64,000 nucleotides of DNA, from the NCBI RefSeq assembly GCF_002243645.1, contig NZ_CP017704.1, positions 4,606,001-4,670,000 of the forward strand, given 5' to 3'. The translations under genes were made by a program, and so were the position numbers. The first letter of the stretch is position 1. Every line of letters begins with the position of its first letter. Source of the stretch: Peribacillus simplex NBRC 15720 = DSM 1321. Its GTDB lineage: Bacteria > Bacillota > Bacilli > Bacillales > DSM-1321. Below the pieces are notes generated by a model, which was given only the letters and a program-made list of their open reading frames with translations, was not told the DNA's origin and made no database searches. Shown one piece after another: positions 7,765 through 18,749 of this stretch.

Positions 7765-9414
7765 ATGAAAGAAGTAAAATGCGATTGTGGTCATATAAAT
7801 CCGTTTGGCACAAAGATTTGTGGGAAATGCGGGATGGTGCTTGGTAACGAAAAAGAAAACAAGCTTATTGATATGAGATATGAAGGAAGTGCCAGGCGTT
7901 CACAAACATATAAAAAAACGATCATCGATAAAATATGGAACTTCTTTTCTTCCGTTAAGGTAGGGGTGACGCTCATTGTCATTGCCTTGATCGCTTCAGC
8001 TATCGGGACGATTTTACCTCAGGAAATGTACATCCCTTCAACAGCTACGCCTGCAGAGCATTATGAACAGGAATACGGCTGGTTCGGAATGGTGTATTAT
8101 GAACTCGGGTTTCATAACTTGTATAGTTCATGGTGGTATTTGATTATCATAGGCATGCTGGGCATATCACTATTGATTGCCAGTATCGATCGGTTCTTTC
8201 CATTATATCGATCGTTAAAAAAACAAGGGGTCACACGTCATGACGGTTTCATGAAACGTCAGCGGATTTATGGGGTGACAAAGCTTGAAGACCAAGATAT
8301 AAACCTTGAAGAAGTAAAGGATAGACTAAAAAGGCAGCGTTATCATATACGAGAGGAAAACGGTCATATACTTGCCGAAAAGGGTCGTTTTTCACGTTGG
8401 GGACCCTATGTAAACCATATTGGACTTATCATTTTCTTAATTGGAGCATTATTGCGTTCCGTCCCTGGGATGTATATCGACAAAGTACTTTGGCTGCGTG
8501 AAGGCGAGAGAAAAGAAATTCCGGGTACAAATGGTGAATATTACCTCCAGAATAATGAATTTACCTTAGAGGTGTATGACAAAGAGAATGAAGAAGATGA
8601 GCAGTACAGTGCTGCAATTGATAAAACCGGTACGATCGCAAAAACCTATCAATCCGATGTTACGTTGTATGAGCGCAAGGGAGAAACCTTACCAGGGGAA
8701 AAAGTGGACCTTGATAAGCTTAAAGATTATAAAATCAAAGTCAATGAACCTCTGAAACATGATCATTATGCCCTCTACCAAGTAGACTATAAACTGGATG
8801 AGCTCAGTACGATGGCTTTTAATTTGATAAATAAAAAAACCGAAGAGAAATATGGAAGCTTAAAGGTTGATTTGAATAATCCTCAAAAGAAATACGAGTT
8901 GAAAGAAGGATATTCCGTTGACTTGATCAGTTACTTCCCCGATTTCGAGTTCGATGAAAAAGGCGAACCTAGAACGATATCGAAAATTCCGAATAATCCA
9001 GCATTTATCTTTAAAATGCATACTCCGGATAAGCCAGAGGGTGAAGTCAGTTTCGTAGCGATTAAGGAGACTGTGGAGCCTTTAGGGGAAAACACTTATA
9101 AAATGGCTTTTAATGGTGTGGAAACCCAAGATGTCACGGCTTTGACCGTCAGGAAGGATTTAACGCTTTGGATCCTATTCACGGGTGGTATCATTTTCAT
9201 GATCGGCGTTGTCCAAGGGTCTTATTGGAATCACCGGCGTATATGGATTAAGAGGAAAGATGATGAGATATTAATGGCCGGCCATACAAACAAAAACTGG
9301 CACGGTATTAAAAGAGATATAAAACAAGCGATAGAATCGACATCACTTTCCGAACCAATGGATCAACTTGAAGAGGAGAAATCTTCTAGTAAGGGGGAAG
9401 TTTTAAATGGCTGA
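7765..9414 (+). CDS. resB: Cytochrome c biogenesis protein ResB (Ccs1)
   Basis: 549 aa. The N-terminus has four cysteines, C6, C8, C19 and C22, arranged like a small zinc ribbon before the first membrane helix. Hydrophobic segments lie near residues 66-85, 125-145 and 213-230, then a large extracytoplasmic domain and a last helix near 470-490. With ResC it forms the System II haem carrier and cytochrome c synthase. It starts 18 nt after resA and overlaps resC by 8 bp. Confidence 0.95.
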   Translation: MKEVKCDCGHINPFGTKICGKCGMVLGNEKENKLIDMRYEGSARRSQTYKKTIIDKIWNFFSSVKVGVTLIVIALIASAIGTILPQEMYIPSTATPAEHYEQEYGWFGMVYYELGFHNLYSSWWYLIIIGMLGISLLIASIDRFFPLYRSLKKQGVTRHDGFMKRQRIYGVTKLEDQDINLEEVKDRLKRQRYHIREENGHILAEKGRFSRWGPYVNHIGLIIFLIGALLRSVPGMYIDKVLWLREGERKEIPGTNGEYYLQNNEFTLEVYDKENEEDEQYSAAIDKTGTIAKTYQSDVTLYERKGETLPGEKVDLDKLKDYKIKVNEPLKHDHYALYQVDYKLDELSTMAFNLINKKTEEKYGSLKVDLNNPQKKYELKEGYSVDLISYFPDFEFDEKGEPRTISKIPNNPAFIFKMHTPDKPEGEVSFVAIKETVEPLGENTYKMAFNGVETQDVTALTVRKDLTLWILFTGGIIFMIGVVQGSYWNHRRIWIKRKDDEILMAGHTNKNWHGIKRDIKQAIESTSLSEPMDQLEEEKSSSKGEVLNG

Positions 9415-10585
9415 ATTAAGCAGTAACTTTTTATATGCAGCTTTCTTATTATATCTGATCGCTACCTTTTTATTTGGGGGATCGATCAAGGATAAACGCG
9501 GAGAGGAGGAAAAGAAACAAAACAGATGGGCTAAACTGGGCATTTTCATCACCATTCTCGGTTTCGCGGCGCAAATTGGGTATTTCATCACTAGATGGAT
9601 TGCTGCCGGCCATGCCCCGGTAAGTAACCTGTTTGAATTTACGACCTTTTTCGGAATGATGCTGGTCGGTGCTTTCATATTAATTTATTTTCTTTATAAA
9701 ACACCTGCCCTTGGGCTATTCGCTTTACCGATTGCGTTATTGATAATCGCATATGCAAGTATGTTCCCTACAGAAATTTCGCCACTCATTCCTGCTTTGC
9801 AGAGTGATTGGCTTCATATTCATGTAACGACTGCAGCGGCAGGACAGTCGATCCTTGCCATAAGTTTCGTTACTGCCATCATTTATTTAATCAAATTCGT
9901 CGATCAGACACAATCAAGCAAAAGAACGTTCTGGCTTGAAGTCATCATGTTCATATTAGTCTGCACCATCGGTTTCGTCATCAGCACTTCTTCTTTTGCT
10001 GCCATGGATTATAAGTCGAATTTTGATTGGGTCGATAAACATGGTGCCGAGGTCAAACAGGAATTCAACCTACCGGCATTGGTAGGACCCAATGAAGGGA
10101 AACTTATCGAGACGGATCGATTTGAACCACTGTTGGACATGCCTGCACTGATCAATGCTAAGAAACTGAATACTGTACTTTGGTCAGTCGGTATGGGACT
10201 CGTCCTGTATGGTTTAATAAGGTTGATTGCTCGCAAAAGAGTGGCAGCATTGATTAAACCGATCGTTAAAAATGTGAATTTGAATTTATTGGACGAGATT
10301 AGTTATCGTTCTGTCCTTATCGGTTTTCCGATCTTTACACTCGGTGCCCTCATTTTTGCAATGATCTGGGCTCAAGTGGCCTGGACACGATTCTGGGGCT
10401 GGGATCCGAAAGAGGTCTGGGCACTGGTTACTTGGTTGTTTTATGCGGCTTTCTTGCATCTGCGCATGTCAAAGGGGTGGCAAGGGGAAAAATCAGCTTG
10501 GCTTGCCGTCATCGGTTTTGCCATCATAATGTTTAACCTGATATTCGTTAATCTTGTAATTGCTGGTTTGCATTCATATGCTTGA
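9407..10585 (+). CDS. resC: Cytochrome c biogenesis protein ResC (CcsA family)
   Basis: 392 aa polytopic membrane protein of the haem-handling family. The tryptophan-rich haem-binding motif WGWDP is at 330-334 in [16 protein letters not shown], near the C-terminus, followed by two helices. It works with ResB to export haem and join it to apocytochrome c. Its ATG lies within the end of resB, after AAGGGGGAAG, so the two are translationally coupled. Confidence 0.95.
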   Translation: MAELSSNFLYAAFLLYLIATFLFGGSIKDKRGEEEKKQNRWAKLGIFITILGFAAQIGYFITRWIAAGHAPVSNLFEFTTFFGMMLVGAFILIYFLYKTPALGLFALPIALLIIAYASMFPTEISPLIPALQSDWLHIHVTTAAAGQSILAISFVTAIIYLIKFVDQTQSSKRTFWLEVIMFILVCTIGFVISTSSFAAMDYKSNFDWVDKHGAEVKQEFNLPALVGPNEGKLIETDRFEPLLDMPALINAKKLNTVLWSVGMGLVLYGLIRLIARKRVAALIKPIVKNVNLNLLDEISYRSVLIGFPIFTLGALIFAMIWAQVAWTRFWGWDPKEVWALVTWLFYAAFLHLRMSKGWQGEKSAWLAVIGFAIIMFNLIFVNLVIAGLHSYA

Positions 10586-10880
10586 TTCTGTATTGTAATA
10601 TTTAGATGAAGGGGGTCTTTTGATAGAAACGTCGAGGAGTTGGCTTATCGATTTTTCTAGAGAATGATCCCTTTTTCCGTCACTCCCTTTAATAAGAATA
10701 TTTCGGTGAAATAGCATGTATGAACTCTTAGTGAGCGGTAGAAGACTTTTTTTGTGACAAAATAGTGAAAGGTTCATGGAAGCTATGTGAAAATGGCCCT
10801 TTATCGTACTTTATAAGGAAAAATTATTAGTCATGGAAGTTTTCATTTTGTAGAATATATGATAGGAGGCTGATTACATA
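10586..10880 (+). promoter_or_regulatory. resC-resD intergenic region
   Basis: 295 bp without a convincing gene or terminator. In B. subtilis this gap holds the resDE-specific promoter. TAGAAT and TATATGAT just before 10862 could be -10 elements but no clear pair can be fixed by eye. Confidence 0.3.
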
Positions 10881-11597
10881 ATGTATAATGCTATTAAAAT
10901 TCTCGTGGTGGATGATGAGGAAAGAATCCGCCGGCTGCTAAAGATGTATTTGGAAAGGGAAGAATACATAATCGATGAAGCTGAAAATGGAGATATGGCT
11001 TTAACGAAAGCCCTTGAAAATGATTATGATTTAATTTTATTGGATATTATGATGCCTGGTAAAGATGGAATCGAAGTTTGCCGTGAATTAAGGGAAAAGA
11101 AAACGACACCGATTATCATGCTGACTGCTAAAGGGGAAGAAGTGAACCGCGTACAAGGGTTCGAAGTGGGGACCGATGATTATATCGTGAAGCCGTTCAG
11201 TCCTCGTGAAGTCGTGTTAAGGGTCAAAGCTTTATTACGTCGCTCTTCAAGCACAAGTTATATGCAGACGGAAACGACGGCAAAAGATGTGATCGTCTTC
11301 TCGCATCTAACCATAGATAATGATGCACACCGTGTACTTGCTGATGACAAAGAGGTTTCATTAACACCAAAAGAATATGAATTATTATACTTCTTGGCGA
11401 AATCCCCAGATAAGGTTTACGATCGGGAGCAATTGTTAAAAGAAGTCTGGCACTATGAATTCTTTGGAGATCTTCGAACTGTAGACACGCATGTTAAACG
11501 CTTACGTGAAAAATTAAACCGCATATCCGAAAACGCAGCCAAGATGATTGTCACCGTTTGGGGTGTAGGTTACAAGTTCGAAGTCATTAATGACTGA
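10881..11597 (+). CDS. resD: Response regulator ResD
   Basis: 238 aa OmpR/PhoB-type regulator. The receiver domain (1-120) has acidic pocket D11-D12, phosphoacceptor D55 in LLDIMMPG and K104 in DDYIVKPF. The C-terminal winged helix ends with [12 protein letters not shown] and VWGVGYKFE. It controls aerobic and anaerobic respiration genes. Its stop codon overlaps the resE start (ATGA). Ribosome site TAGGAGG. Confidence 0.95.
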   Translation: MYNAIKILVVDDEERIRRLLKMYLEREEYIIDEAENGDMALTKALENDYDLILLDIMMPGKDGIEVCRELREKKTTPIIMLTAKGEEVNRVQGFEVGTDDYIVKPFSPREVVLRVKALLRRSSSTSYMQTETTAKDVIVFSHLTIDNDAHRVLADDKEVSLTPKEYELLYFLAKSPDKVYDREQLLKEVWHYEFFGDLRTVDTHVKRLREKLNRISENAAKMIVTVWGVGYKFEVIND

Positions 11598-13387
11598 TGC
11601 TATGGGGCAGTGTTGTAGGGAAGCTATGGGCAACGATCCTGTTGCTCGTGTCGTTTGTATTAATCGTTTTAACAGTTCTGCTGGTCGAATTCTTTGAGAA
11701 TTTCCAAATTGAAAATATTGAAAATGATTTAACCAAAACGGCTGAACAAATCATTAAGGTAACCAATGAACATCAGGGATCCAGCAACGAGGTTTTACAA
11801 ATAGCTTCGGAATTAATAGGCAACGAAACGAAAATGATCATTCTTAATGATGACAAAATGGTATTCTCGTCCATCGGAGGAGATAATGAGTTTGAAATCA
11901 CGCCGGAATCCATTAAAAATGATTCTGAATTGCTCAAGGTTTTTACGGAAAGAAAGACTGTAAAAAAAGAAATGGCATTATCCGATGATGCAGGTAACGA
12001 GGAATTATCCGCAATCGTTGTAGGCATTCCACTTGAATTGAACGGGGAACAAGATGAAGTTTTCCTATTTCAATCGTTGGAGTCCATGGAAGAAACCACA
12101 AAATCCACTACACAGTTCATTTTATTGGCAGCGGGCATCGCCATTATTTTGACAACGATTTTTGCTTTCTTTTTATCTACAAGAATCAATGCCCCATTGG
12201 TGAAGATGAGGGAAGCAGCGCTAGCGATTGCCCGGGGGAAATTTGATACGAAGGTCCCGATTCTGACTCAAGATGAGATCGGTGAGTTGGCCATAGCGTT
12301 TAATCAGATGAGGAAGCAACTGAAATTCAATATGAATGCACTTAGTCAGGAAAAGGAACATCTCTCAAGCATCCTTAGCAGTATGGCTGATGGGGTCATT
12401 ACCTTCAATAAAGATGGCACAATTCTGGAAACGAATCCGCCAGCGGAAAGGTTTCTGCAATCTTGGTACTTTGAAAAGGGCTTTAACCGGGAAGATGACG
12501 TGAATGTCCCCTTGGTTTTGATGAATCTATTTGATGAATCAGAGTCCTTCGATAAGGAGCAAGTCGGTGAAATCACCTTGCAGGGCCGTGATTGGGGATT
12601 TATTGTCAGTCCGCTATATACAAATGCCGACAATATTCGCGGAGCGGTGGCCATCATACGGGATATGAGTGATGAAAGGCGTATGGACAAACTTAGGACG
12701 GATTTCATAGCGAATGTCTCCCATGAGTTAAGAACGCCAATTTCAATGTTGCAAGGTTATAGTGAAGCGATCGTGGATGACATTGCGAGCAGTGAAGAGG
12801 AAAAGGTGGAAATGGCCCGCATCATCTATGATGAGTCTTTGAGAATGGGTCGTTTAGTCAATGATCTTCTCGATCTAGCTAAATTGGAATCGGGTAAAAT
12901 GACCCTTAGCTATGAATGTGTACCTATTTCGCCTTATTTAAAGAGGATTACAAGTAAGTTTTCCGGACTAGCCAAAGAAAAAGGGATTACAATATCAGCC
13001 AGTCTGCAAGACAATCAAATCGAATGGCATTTCGATCCCGACCGTATTGAACAGGTTTTGACCAATTTAATTGATAATGCAATCCGTCATACTCCTCCAG
13101 GCGGTAACATTGATGTCATTCAGAGGACAAGTGATCGAAGGGGTCTGATCATTGATGTGAGGGATTCTGGATCTGGAATTCCCGAAGAAGATTTACCTTT
13201 TGTATTCGAGAGGTTTTATAAAGCGGATAAAGCAAGGACCCGCGGCCGTTCGGGTACCGGATTGGGTTTGGCAATCGTAAAAAATATAATCAATGCCCAT
13301 GATGGCTACATTTCGGTAAACAGTTTACCTAATAAAGGGACGACGTTCAGTTTTATTCTGCCTCGAATTATGGAAAATGCTGAATGA
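11597..13387 (+). CDS. resE: Sensor histidine kinase ResE
   Basis: 596 aa. Two membrane helices (about 9-32 and 174-196) flank an extracytoplasmic sensor segment. Then come a HAMP linker, a PAS-like region around 255-360, the HisKA box with H376 in [12 protein letters not shown], and an ATPase domain with N box [24 protein letters not shown] and [12 protein letters not shown]. It phosphorylates ResD in response to redox or oxygen state. Its ATG overlaps the resD stop by one base. A terminator follows. Confidence 0.95.
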   Translation: MLWGSVVGKLWATILLLVSFVLIVLTVLLVEFFENFQIENIENDLTKTAEQIIKVTNEHQGSSNEVLQIASELIGNETKMIILNDDKMVFSSIGGDNEFEITPESIKNDSELLKVFTERKTVKKEMALSDDAGNEELSAIVVGIPLELNGEQDEVFLFQSLESMEETTKSTTQFILLAAGIAIILTTIFAFFLSTRINAPLVKMREAALAIARGKFDTKVPILTQDEIGELAIAFNQMRKQLKFNMNALSQEKEHLSSILSSMADGVITFNKDGTILETNPPAERFLQSWYFEKGFNREDDVNVPLVLMNLFDESESFDKEQVGEITLQGRDWGFIVSPLYTNADNIRGAVAIIRDMSDERRMDKLRTDFIANVSHELRTPISMLQGYSEAIVDDIASSEEEKVEMARIIYDESLRMGRLVNDLLDLAKLESGKMTLSYECVPISPYLKRITSKFSGLAKEKGITISASLQDNQIEWHFDPDRIEQVLTNLIDNAIRHTPPGGNIDVIQRTSDRRGLIIDVRDSGSGIPEEDLPFVFERFYKADKARTRGRSGTGLGLAIVKNIINAHDGYISVNSLPNKGTTFSFILPRIMENAE

Positions 13388-13432
13388 ATGACGGGTGGCA
13401 TGCCAAAAAATCTTGTTTCATAAGGAACTGAG

Positions 13433-13480
13433 AAGACAAAGGCAATTGGATTTCTTTCCAACTTGTCTTTGTTTTTTTTT
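13433..13480 (+). terminator. Terminator of the res operon
   Basis: AAGACAA (13433-13439) pairs with TTGTCTT (13463-13469) and TTGGA (13446-13450) with TCCAA (13457-13461), followed by G and nine T residues. Confidence 0.85.
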
Positions 13481-13524
13481 AGGATACAAGATAAGAAGTC
13501 CTTGATAAGTGGAAATTAACGGAA

Positions 13525-13533
13525 TGTTATAAT
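13525..13533 (+). promoter_or_regulatory. Extended -10 SigA promoter upstream of sigX
   Basis: TGTTATAAT at 13525-13533 is a good extended -10. TTGATA at 13502-13507 is 20 bp away, too far for an ideal -35. It would give a basal sigX transcript in addition to the SigX-type promoter. Confidence 0.5.
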
Positions 13534-13551
13534 AAGATTGAAGCCGAGGTA

Positions 13552-13577
13552 TGTAACTTTTATTTAGGATTGACGAC
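13552..13577 (+). promoter_or_regulatory. SigX-type autoregulatory promoter
   Basis: TGTAAC (13552-13557), 16 bp, CGAC (13574-13577) matches the ECF SigX consensus of B. subtilis. The predicted start near 13584 excludes the in-frame TTG at 13570 as the sigX start codon. Confidence 0.7.
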
Positions 13578-13605
13578 TATATTTATGAACGGATGTGGGG
13601 AAATG

Positions 13606-14160
13606 ATGGATTCCGTTTTCCACGATCTTTATGAAAAATATCATCAGGAAATTTATCAATTCATTTTTTATATGACTAAAAATCGAGAAACGGCTGAGGA
13701 CCTTGTTCAGGAGGTTTATATCCGGGTAATGAAGGCCTATGAACGCTTCGAAGGAAAAAGCAGTGAAAAAACGTGGATGTATTCGATTGCAAGAAATGTG
13801 ACGATAGATTACTTTCGGAAACAAAAAGGGTGGAAAGACAAAATCTTTCCTAACTTTGATTGGGATAGGCAATTGATAATAGATAAAGAGCCCATTCCCG
13901 AAGAAGTGGCTATCATGAACGATGAAATGCAAGATATTTATCAATGCTTAAACCGGTGTACCGTCGATCAAAGATCCGTCATCATTTTACGATATATTCA
14001 GGGATTGTCCATTACGGAAACTGCTGAAGTATTGAATTGGAGTGAAAGTAAGGTAAAAACGACCCAGCACCGTGCTTTGAAGGCAATCAAAAAGTTGATG
14101 GAAGAATTATCAGGAAAGGAGGACCACCGCATTGAGAAGAACCCGTTGGAAAGAAAATGA
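13606..14160 (+). CDS. sigX: ECF RNA polymerase sigma factor SigX
   Basis: 184 aa from the ATG at 13606 (an adjacent ATG at 13603 is possible), after GTGGGG. Region 2 carries DLVQEVYIRV and the -10 binding TWMYSIARNVTIDYFR; region 4 has the helix-turn-helix QGLSITETAEVLNWSESKVK. SigX of B. subtilis controls cell-envelope modification genes. The coding region overlaps rsiX by 29 bp. A SigX-type promoter stands directly upstream. Confidence 0.93.
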   Translation: MDSVFHDLYEKYHQEIYQFIFYMTKNRETAEDLVQEVYIRVMKAYERFEGKSSEKTWMYSIARNVTIDYFRKQKGWKDKIFPNFDWDRQLIIDKEPIPEEVAIMNDEMQDIYQCLNRCTVDQRSVIILRYIQGLSITETAEVLNWSESKVKTTQHRALKAIKKLMEELSGKEDHRIEKNPLERK

Positions 14161-15355
14161 AATTGAAGACATGCTACGCGAGCTTCCGAAATTAAAAGAT
14201 GACCGAACCAAGGCAGAGGTGTTTGCGAGAATACATGAAAAGAAGAGAAAGAAACACTGGATACCACTAATTGCGGGTGTTGCCTCCTTATTCTTAATGG
14301 TTGTTTTGGCATCTTCGATAATTATTGATAAAAAAGGAACGACAAGTCAAGAGGGCAGCGGCAGTAGTGGGAAATTATCCATATCTGAAAATAAGGAAAT
14401 GGCAGATCTTGAACAGCAGGATGCAAGTAACAAAGAAAATCCTTCAGAAGATAAACAGTATAATCAAGAGTTTTCGAGTAAGCAAGCGGAAATCGAATCT
14501 AAAGACAAGGTTTCAGAAATGGAACCTCGAAAAAGGGGAAAGGAAAAAACATTTGCACAAGCAATCTATCAAGATGACCTTAAAAATGCATCGATCATTA
14601 CGATGGGTGTCCCAGATGATCAAATGAATTTCATCGTTCCCATTTCAATTAAACTCAAACATTATGACGAAAGTGATACGCTGAATCAGTTAGTTAATCA
14701 AATGTCCGAAATCGATGAAGAGCAATATGGGCTATCTGATTATTTTCCACTTGATATAAAGGTTAGCCAAGGAAACGATATGACCACTGCTAATATTGAT
14801 TTTCAAGAAAAAAGCCAATTATTGGACGAAGATACCCTTTTTCTCCATTCGATGGAGGAAACGCTTTCCTATACCAATATAGAGAAAATGACATTTTCTA
14901 CAGGTGGTAAGCAAGGTGCCATGTTTGCGCATGCGGGATATTTAAAGGAGGAGGATATACCTCATCAAAAAAATCGCACATACCTTCTATACCAAAGGGA
15001 TAAGACCTCCCCAAGGTTCCTTGTTCCAAGCAATATGGGTTATCAGGACTTTGAGGAGGCGCTGCAAGCTGGAAAAGGGGAGGCGGACATCGAGGGGATT
15101 TCACCTGCAATCCCGCATGACCTGAAATGGGAAAGGATAAGCTCTGATGGAGATCTTGTGATCATTCAATTATCAGATCAAGCTGCCATTGAAAATAATG
15201 AGGAATCCCTTCAAGCTTTAGAAGCCATACTCTTCATAGCTAAGGATTTTGGTTTTGAAAAAGTGAAGTTTGAAAATGCTCCTATTGAAGAGGTAGGCCA
15301 GCTGAATTTAACTGAAGATATATTGGTGCCCAAAGCACCGAACCAAGTGAATTGA
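14132..15355 (+). CDS. rsiX: Anti-sigma-X factor RsiX
   Basis: 407 aa from a TTG at 14132 with the strong site AAAGGAGGACC. Residues 1-45 are a cytoplasmic sigma-binding region, 48-66 a single membrane helix, and the rest a large extracytoplasmic domain with a charged, low-complexity stretch at about 70-145 and a GerMN-like folded part after it. It holds SigX inactive at the membrane. The overlap with sigX implies coupled synthesis. Family assignment rests on position and architecture as much as sequence. Confidence 0.88.
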   Translation: MRRTRWKENEIEDMLRELPKLKDDRTKAEVFARIHEKKRKKHWIPLIAGVASLFLMVVLASSIIIDKKGTTSQEGSGSSGKLSISENKEMADLEQQDASNKENPSEDKQYNQEFSSKQAEIESKDKVSEMEPRKRGKEKTFAQAIYQDDLKNASIITMGVPDDQMNFIVPISIKLKHYDESDTLNQLVNQMSEIDEEQYGLSDYFPLDIKVSQGNDMTTANIDFQEKSQLLDEDTLFLHSMEETLSYTNIEKMTFSTGGKQGAMFAHAGYLKEEDIPHQKNRTYLLYQRDKTSPRFLVPSNMGYQDFEEALQAGKGEADIEGISPAIPHDLKWERISSDGDLVIIQLSDQAAIENNEESLQALEAILFIAKDFGFEKVKFENAPIEEVGQLNLTEDILVPKAPNQVN

Positions 15356-15422
15356 TGCAACTATATGATGGTGCGTTAAAAACACCCAGTCTATGGTTGG
15401 TATAAGCCCCTTGCATTCATAG

Positions 15423-15455
15423 AAAAAGTGCCCGCGCTTACGGGCACTTTTTTCT
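15423..15455. terminator. Bidirectional terminator between rsiX and serA
   Basis: AAAAAGTGCCCG (15423-15434) pairs with CGGGCACTTTTTT (15441-15453), with A/T runs on both sides. It serves the convergent rsiX and serA genes. Confidence 0.9.
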
Positions 15456-15457
15456 TC

Positions 15458-17032
15458 TTATAATGAAATACGGGCCATGAATGTAATTTCTTCTGTTTCC
15501 ATTAAAAATTGTTTCATGTTGTCTTCTAATGGTAAATCAAAGCTCAAAACCATGATGGCTTCCCCGCCAGCTTCTTTTCGGCCAACCTGCATGGTGGCGA
15601 TATTCACTCCGTGATCACCTAAGACCTTACCTACGTTACCGATTACACCAGGTTTATCGGTATGCTGGATATAAAGTAAATTCGATTCTGGATGAAAGTC
15701 GATTTTGAAACCATTCAAACTTACAATCCGAGAACCGTAATTTTCGATATAGGTCCCACTGATTGTTAATTCACGGTTATCACCTTTTACTTTAAGGCTG
15801 ATCAAATTCGAGTAACCTAAAGAGTCCGCAGAGATTTTTTCACCAACGGTTATGCCACGCTCTTTTGCGATCAACAAGGCATTCACTTCATTGACTGATG
15901 CATCAACTCTTGATCTGAAAAAGCCAGAGATTAGACTTTTTGTAAGAATTGCTGTATCGAAATCCAATGATTCCCCTGCATACGTAACGGAGATTTCCTG
16001 AATCCCTTCATTCATGCACTGAGAAGCAATGGATCCCATTTGCTGAACAAGTTGATAGAATGGCTGTACCTTTTCAAACACTTCTTTAGATATGGCTGGA
16101 AGGTTGATTGAACTTGAGACTGGATTTCCTTCGAAATAGGTCAATACTTCTTGGGCAACCTGTACGGCAACATTTAATTGGGCTTCTTTTGTGGAAGCAC
16201 CTAGATGCGGTGTAGCAATGACGCTATCCAGTTCAAGGAGTTTATGGCCAATTGGAGGTTCTTCGACGAAAACGTCCAGTGCAGCCCCTGCAACATGTCC
16301 TTCAACTAACATTTCATATAAATCATCTTCGTCTAGAATTCCACCACGGGCGCAGTTCAGTACATAAACCCCTTTTTTACAGGTAAGCAGTTTTTCTTTA
16401 TTGATTAATCCTCTAGTTTCATTCGTTAGTGGTGTATGAACAGTAATGATGTCTGCTTTAGGAAGCAATTCATCTAATGGCAGGGCCATTACGGACATTT
16501 TCTTTGCACGATCGACAGTCAGGAACGGATCATAGACAATGACATCCATGCCAAACACTTTAGCACGTTTGGCAATTTCCCCTCCGATACGTCCAAAGCC
16601 AACTATACCTAATGTTTTACCACGAAGTTCAGTTCCCGTATATGAAGAACGTTTCCACTCCCCATTCTTCAGTGAAGCATAAGCTTGCGGAATGTGGCGC
16701 ATTAATGAAGCCATCATGGCGAATGTATGTTCAGCTGTTGAAATAGTATTGCCGTCAGGTGCATTAACCACGACAATCCCGCGTTTTGTAGCCGCGGGGA
16801 TGTCTATGTTATCAACACCGACACCGGCGCGTGCTATAATTTTTAACTGCGGCATACGGTTCATTAAATCTTCCGAAACCTTCGTTGCACTTCTCACAAG
16901 AATTGCATCGATCTGATCAAGTTCGTTTGCAGCTTCCTCTACGGTCTTCTGAATGAGATGAATATTGGATGCCTCTGATAGCGGTCCGAGTCCTTCTGGT
17001 TTAATGGCGTCTGCTACTAAAATCCGATACAC
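15458..17032 (-). CDS. serA: D-3-phosphoglycerate dehydrogenase
   Basis: 524 aa, starting at a GTG (17032-17030) after AGGAAGGTG. It catalyses the first step of serine synthesis, oxidising 3-phosphoglycerate with NAD. The Rossmann motif LGIVGFGRIGGEIA is near residue 145, catalytic Arg and His lie in NCARGGILDE and ATPHLGAST, and the protein ends with an ASB domain and a C-terminal ACT domain (TDKPGVIGNVGKVLGDHGVN). It is the long, ACT-containing form, which in other species can be feedback-controlled by serine. It stands alone on the minus strand. Confidence 0.96.
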   Translation of the reverse strand: MYRILVADAIKPEGLGPLSEASNIHLIQKTVEEAANELDQIDAILVRSATKVSEDLMNRMPQLKIIARAGVGVDNIDIPAATKRGIVVVNAPDGNTISTAEHTFAMMASLMRHIPQAYASLKNGEWKRSSYTGTELRGKTLGIVGFGRIGGEIAKRAKVFGMDVIVYDPFLTVDRAKKMSVMALPLDELLPKADIITVHTPLTNETRGLINKEKLLTCKKGVYVLNCARGGILDEDDLYEMLVEGHVAGAALDVFVEEPPIGHKLLELDSVIATPHLGASTKEAQLNVAVQVAQEVLTYFEGNPVSSSINLPAISKEVFEKVQPFYQLVQQMGSIASQCMNEGIQEISVTYAGESLDFDTAILTKSLISGFFRSRVDASVNEVNALLIAKERGITVGEKISADSLGYSNLISLKVKGDNRELTISGTYIENYGSRIVSLNGFKIDFHPESNLLYIQHTDKPGVIGNVGKVLGDHGVNIATMQVGRKEAGGEAIMVLSFDLPLEDNMKQFLMETEEITFMARISL

Positions 17033-17122
17033 GTCTAAACACCTTCCTAGGGAAAAGAATTATCTTAAATTTCAGTTAATTTTACAATTGAAATGCTGTT
17101 TATGTCAATTTGGCTTATCTGT

Positions 17123-17138
17123 ATGTAAGCGCTTAATA
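17123..17138. promoter_or_regulatory. cre-like sequence upstream of serA
   Basis: ATGTAAGCGCTTAATA matches the CcpA site consensus well in its left half and centre but lacks the terminal CA. It lies about 90 bp upstream of the serA start, between serA and the ribU leader. The rest of 17033-17341 holds only promoter sequence for the two divergent units. Confidence 0.25.
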
Positions 17139-17341
17139 AAAAGATTATCATCTGATCAATTGTTTAATGTCGCGATATAAATGGCTTCGTCTTAGTTTAC
17201 GCAATACAAAAAAAATTTTCATTAGTTAGAATTGACATTTTGTATATCACTATGTGTTTTAAGCCATTCACTGTGACGATCGATATTCATTCTAAAAGCA
17301 TCAACTGAGAAAAAATGCTATCAAAAAAAAGGGATTTCAGA

Positions 17342-17347
17342 TATAAT
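17342..17347 (+). promoter_or_regulatory. Promoter -10 for the FMN riboswitch transcript
   Basis: TATAAT at 17342-17347 lies about 28 bp before the riboswitch P1 stem. No strong -35 is visible at the right spacing. Confidence 0.5.
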
Positions 17348-17374
17348 GGGAAGTATAAAAAATTTTATAGGTCT

Positions 17375-17503
17375 ATCTTCGGGGCGGGGCGCAATTCCCC
17401 ACCGGCGGTGATGAAGGAATCTCTTCTTCTAAGCCCGCGAGCCTTACAAGGCAGGATTTGGTGTGATTCCAAAGCCGACAGTATAGTCTGGATGGGAGAA
17501 GAT
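17375..17503 (+). ncRNA. FMN riboswitch (RFN element)
   Basis: The P1 stem pairs ATCTTC (17375-17380) with GAAGAT (17498-17503). Inside are the conserved RFN blocks: GGGGCGGGGCGCAATTCCCC, CCGGCGGTGATG, AGCCCGCGAGCC and the GATTCC...GGATGGGAGAAG end. Bound FMN should favour the terminator at 17571-17601 and switch off ribU. Confidence 0.96.
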
Positions 17504-17570
17504 GGAGGTTCCTGAGTGCGTTTCAACAGTTATTTGCTGAACGTTTGTTTGATGTAACCTTTAATTTATC

Positions 17571-17601
17571 CCTTTAATTCTATTGGAATTAAAGGTTTTT
17601 T
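17571..17601 (+). terminator. Expression-platform terminator of the FMN riboswitch
   Basis: CCTTTAATTC (17571-17580) pairs with GAATTAAAGG (17586-17595), followed by T residues. ACCTTTAATTTA just upstream could compete for the same 3' arm, as expected for an antiterminator. Confidence 0.85.
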
Positions 17602-17669
17602 ATTGAGCATCAACATTTTGGAACCCTAACCTCTTTTTCAGGTAGATCGGAAAAGAAGGAGAGAGAACT

Positions 17670-18251
17670 ATGAAAAAGAACAAAGTGAAAAAAACGGTCA
17701 CACTTGCCATGATGGGAAGCATTTCTTATTTATTGATGCTTTTAAATTTCCCGTTTCCAGGATTCCCGCCTTTTCTCAATGTTGATTTTAGCGACATACC
17801 AGCACTGATGGCGGCATTGATTTTCGGTCCGATGGCTGGAATTCTAGTCGAGTTCATTAAAAACCTATTGGATTTAGTCATGACAGGGACCTTGACTGCT
17901 GTACCTGTGGGGCATATCGCTAACTTTATAGCCGGAATACTGTTCGTCTTGCCAACTTATTATGTTTTTCAGAAAATCAATTCAAAAAAAGGGATGACGT
18001 TCGCTTTACTTGCGGGGACAGTTTCCATGGCAGTATTCATGAGTGTTTTAAACTATTTTGTCTTTTTACCGGCTTATACATTCTTTATGGGATGGGATGC
18101 AATGTCGGCACCCGAGTCAAGAAAGTTCGTTACTACGGCAATCTTGCCTTTTAACGTGATAAAAGGCGTGCTCATCACATCTGTATTCATGTTGCTGTTC
18201 ATTAAATTACAGACATGGATCAATAAGCAAACATTATATAAAAATGCTTAA
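17670..18251 (+). CDS. ribU: Riboflavin transporter RibU (ECF S component)
   Basis: 193 aa membrane protein with about six hydrophobic segments. It is the substrate-binding subunit that takes up riboflavin together with the shared ECF energy module encoded elsewhere. Typical residues include the NVDFSDIPALMAALIFGPMAG segment early and the KNLLDLVMTGTLTAVPVGH loop. The FMN riboswitch directly upstream fixes the substrate as riboflavin. Ribosome site AAGGAGAG. A terminator follows. Confidence 0.95.
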   Translation: MKKNKVKKTVTLAMMGSISYLLMLLNFPFPGFPPFLNVDFSDIPALMAALIFGPMAGILVEFIKNLLDLVMTGTLTAVPVGHIANFIAGILFVLPTYYVFQKINSKKGMTFALLAGTVSMAVFMSVLNYFVFLPAYTFFMGWDAMSAPESRKFVTTAILPFNVIKGVLITSVFMLLFIKLQTWINKQTLYKNA

Positions 18252-18270
18252 AGGCATTGACGATAGACAT

Positions 18271-18308
18271 AAAAAACAACCGGATATCCATATTCGGTTG
18301 TTTTTTAT
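18271..18308 (+). terminator. Terminator of ribU
   Basis: AAAAAACAACCG (18271-18282) pairs perfectly with CGGTTGTTTTTT (18295-18306). Confidence 0.92.
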
Positions 18309-18353
18309 GTCTATATAATTTTTGTATGAGAACATGTAATGCGACTTTGGCAA

Positions 18354-18388
18354 AAAGAAAAGCCATTCTCGATTGAAAATGGCTTGTA
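18354..18388 (-). terminator. Terminator of fer
   Basis: Read on the minus strand, AAGCCATT pairs with AATGGCTT (18378-18385 with 18360-18367) and is followed by TTCTTTTT. Confidence 0.8.
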
Positions 18389-18391
18389 CCT

Positions 18392-18682
<291 letters not shown>

Positions 18683-18749
18683 TTATTTCAGATTATTATC
18701 TCTTTCTTATTGTAAGACCGAATGCCAAACTTTTCAATAGAAATTGTAT

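Noticed and set aside
17538..17551. TGAACGTTTGTTTG, close to a LexA/DinR box
   Set aside because: It lies in the expression platform of the FMN riboswitch, far from any SOS gene start; most likely coincidence.
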